The notes under the pieces were generated by a model. That model was not told the origin of the DNA. It saw nothing but the letters and a program-made list of their open reading frames with translations, and made no database searches. This document shows positions 12,822 through 13,892 of a stretch of 13,892 nt of DNA, one piece after another. Every line of letters begins with the position of its first letter. The first letter of the stretch is position 1. Source of the stretch: Caldifarciminota bacterium (lineage in GTDB: Bacteria; Hydrothermota; Tepidihabitantia; Tepidihabitantales; Tepidihabitantaceae); assembly GCA_011049385.1 (NCBI GenBank), contig DSBX01000347.1, forward strand, positions 1 to 13,892, in the 5' to 3' direction. The translations under genes were made by a program, and so were the position numbers.

Positions 12822-13789
12822 TTCTTCTCTTTCTCACGGCGCAACGCCGCCGCCTCGAGCCCGGTGGTGTCGACGAAGATCTCCTCGAGCGTCGGCCGCA
12901 CCCGGCGGGCCTCGGTGACTTCGATGTCCGCTTCCTCGAGCGCGCGCACGAGCGGGCCGACCGCGAGCGGCCGGGTGGATTCGGCCCGGACCAGGTTGCC
13001 GCCGACGGTCGAGAACCGGGTCTCGCTGTCGGCGCGCGCCAGCAGTTCGGCCCCGGCCTCGGCGCGGTCCCCGACTTCGAGTTCCAGCACCTGGCGGCCG
13101 CGAACCGGTTCGAGCAGATTCTCGACCGTGTCGGTGCGGACGACGCGGCCCCGGACGATGAAGGAGATACGGGAACAGAGCCGCTCCGCTTCCTCGATGT
13201 AGTGGGTGGTCAAGAGGATGGTCGTGCCGGCCCGGTGCAGGTCGGCGACGAGCCGGCGGATGTGGCGCGCGCTCTGGACGTCAACGCCGGTGGTCGGCTC
13301 GTCGAGGAACAGCACCGGCAGCCGGTGGATGATGCCGGCCGCGATAGTCAGCTTGCGCTTCATCCCTTTTGAGTAGCCGGCGAACCGGCGTTCGGATGCC
13401 TCGGCCAGGCCGAACGCGGCCAGCAGTTCCCGCGCCCGGTCCGCGGCCTCGCGGCGGGAGACGCCGTAGAGCGAGGCGCAGAAGCGAAGATTCTCGGACC
13501 CGGTCAGCTCCGGGTAGAGATTGCTCTCGTCGGGGACGACGCCGATCAACTGCTGGGCCGCGCGCGGTCGGCGAATGCAATCAATACCGGCGATGCTGAA
13601 ACTGCCCGCGTCGGGCCGGGCCAGGCCGGTCAGGATGTTGATGGTCGTGGTCTTGCCCGCGCCGTTGGGGCCCAGGAGGCCGAAGAGTTCGCCCGCCCGG
13701 ACTTCAACGTCCAGGCCGGCCAGCGCGGTGACGTCGCCGAAACGCTTGACGAGGCCGCGGGCGGAGACGACGGCCCGGTGGTTGGTCAC
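12818..13789 (-). CDS. ABC transporter ATP-binding protein (ABC-2/DrrA-NatA type)
   Basis: This 323-residue nucleotide-binding subunit partners with the ABC-2 permease. Walker A GPNGAGKT is at 40-47, the signature YSKGMKRKL at 139-147, Walker B LFLDEPTTG at 160-168 and the switch His at 196. The Q-loop region reads VVPDESNLYPELTG (84-97), with Asp where most ABC proteins have Gln; the same form occurs in some ABC-2 ATPases. A C-terminal domain (about 220-310, ending RRVRPTLEEIFVDTTG) is typical of this subgroup. The start is a GTG at 13789 that overlaps the stop of the preceding small ORF as GTGA. No strong Shine-Dalgarno is visible, so translation is probably coupled. The lysine-rich tail overlaps the permease start by 4 bases. 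Confidence 0.95.
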   Translation of the reverse strand: MTNHRAVVSARGLVKRFGDVTALAGLDVEVRAGELFGLLGPNGAGKTTTINILTGLARPDAGSFSIAGIDCIRRPRAAQQLIGVVPDESNLYPELTGSENLRFCASLYGVSRREAADRARELLAAFGLAEASERRFAGYSKGMKRKLTIAAGIIHRLPVLFLDEPTTGVDVQSARHIRRLVADLHRAGTTILLTTHYIEEAERLCSRISFIVRGRVVRTDTVENLLEPVRGRQVLELEVGDRAEAGAELLARADSETRFSTVGGNLVRAESTRPLAVGPLVRALEEADIEVTEARRVRPTLEEIFVDTTGLEAAALRREKEKK

Positions 13790-13890
13790 TTCTGCTCGGG
13801 CTGGTCGGAGCAGGGGTGATTACCGTCCGGGCCGTGGCATTTCCGAATCTGCTCCGGCGAGCATTCTTCGGGTTTGCCCTTCAGGTTTTC
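13786..13890 (-). CDS. C-terminal part of a small Cys-rich protein (partial)
   Basis: The last 34 codons of an open frame enter from the right edge and end in a TGA that overlaps the GTG start of the ABC ATPase as GTGA. The peptide contains KGKPEECSPEQIRKCHG and NHPCSD, giving a pattern C-x7-C-H-x7-C (Cys10, Cys18-His19, His25 and Cys27 of the visible part). The Cys/His spacing suggests a small metal- or cofactor-binding protein. I have an impression of similar small 'C-(S/T)-PEQI-x2-CHG...HPC' proteins in other genomes but cannot confirm it. No start codon is in the window. That it is real is supported by the exact 4-base overlap and the non-random composition. The function is unknown; the operon context is a two-component ABC exporter followed by arsenic genes. 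Confidence 0.6.
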   Translation of the reverse strand, partial: ENLKGKPEECSPEQIRKCHGPDGNHPCSDQPEQK

Positions 13891-13892
13891 CG

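Overview
This is a high-GC bacterial chromosome segment of ordinary gene density. The coding strand is mostly minus. Two secreted proteins carry the C-terminal Ig-like or sorting module ("PGVYFIRV" and "GAGTYLCRI" type) that is common in Bacteroidetes-Chlorobi-Fibrobacteres-like and uncultured candidate phyla. The SMC and the thiouridylase-like PP-loop protein are both divergent. Together these suggest an uncultured candidate-phylum bacterium (for example WOR-3/Stahlbacteria or Eisenbacteria-like). The phylum is an inference and is weakly supported. I see no prophage, transposon, CRISPR array, tRNA or rRNA.

Left region (1-2842): the tail of a secreted protein (+) and a full two-repeat secreted protein (-) converge on a strong hairpin. 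A stretch of about 760 bases without a recognisable gene follows, then a small lipoprotein (-). A 109-base divergent intergenic segment holds one promoter for the lipoprotein and one for cutA.

Middle region (2843-9310): cutA and a HEAT-repeat protein form a plus-strand pair. This pair converges with the minus-strand smc-ftsY pair. In that pair, ftsY starts 3 bases after the smc stop, so SMC (chromosome condensation) and FtsY (SRP receptor) are probably co-transcribed.

Right region (9324-13892), all minus: the transcription order is a truncated Cys-rich small ORF, an ABC ATPase, an ABC-2 permease, arsR, the arsenite exporter acr3, and then a ThiI/MnmA-like PP-loop protein. The first three genes are joined by 4-base GTGA and ATGA overlaps. 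arsR and acr3 are joined by another ATGA overlap. arsR has its own promoter, with a consensus TATAAT box and an inverted-repeat operator that covers its start codon.

The main cross-window observation is promoter geometry. Upstream of arsR, the PP-loop gene, smc and probably cutA, a sigma70-type -10 box ends only 3 to 7 bases before the start codon and no Shine-Dalgarno sequence lies between. This predicts leaderless mRNAs. Other genes (the 352-aa secreted protein, the lipoprotein, acr3) have clear Shine-Dalgarno sites. Several start codons were reassigned on this basis.
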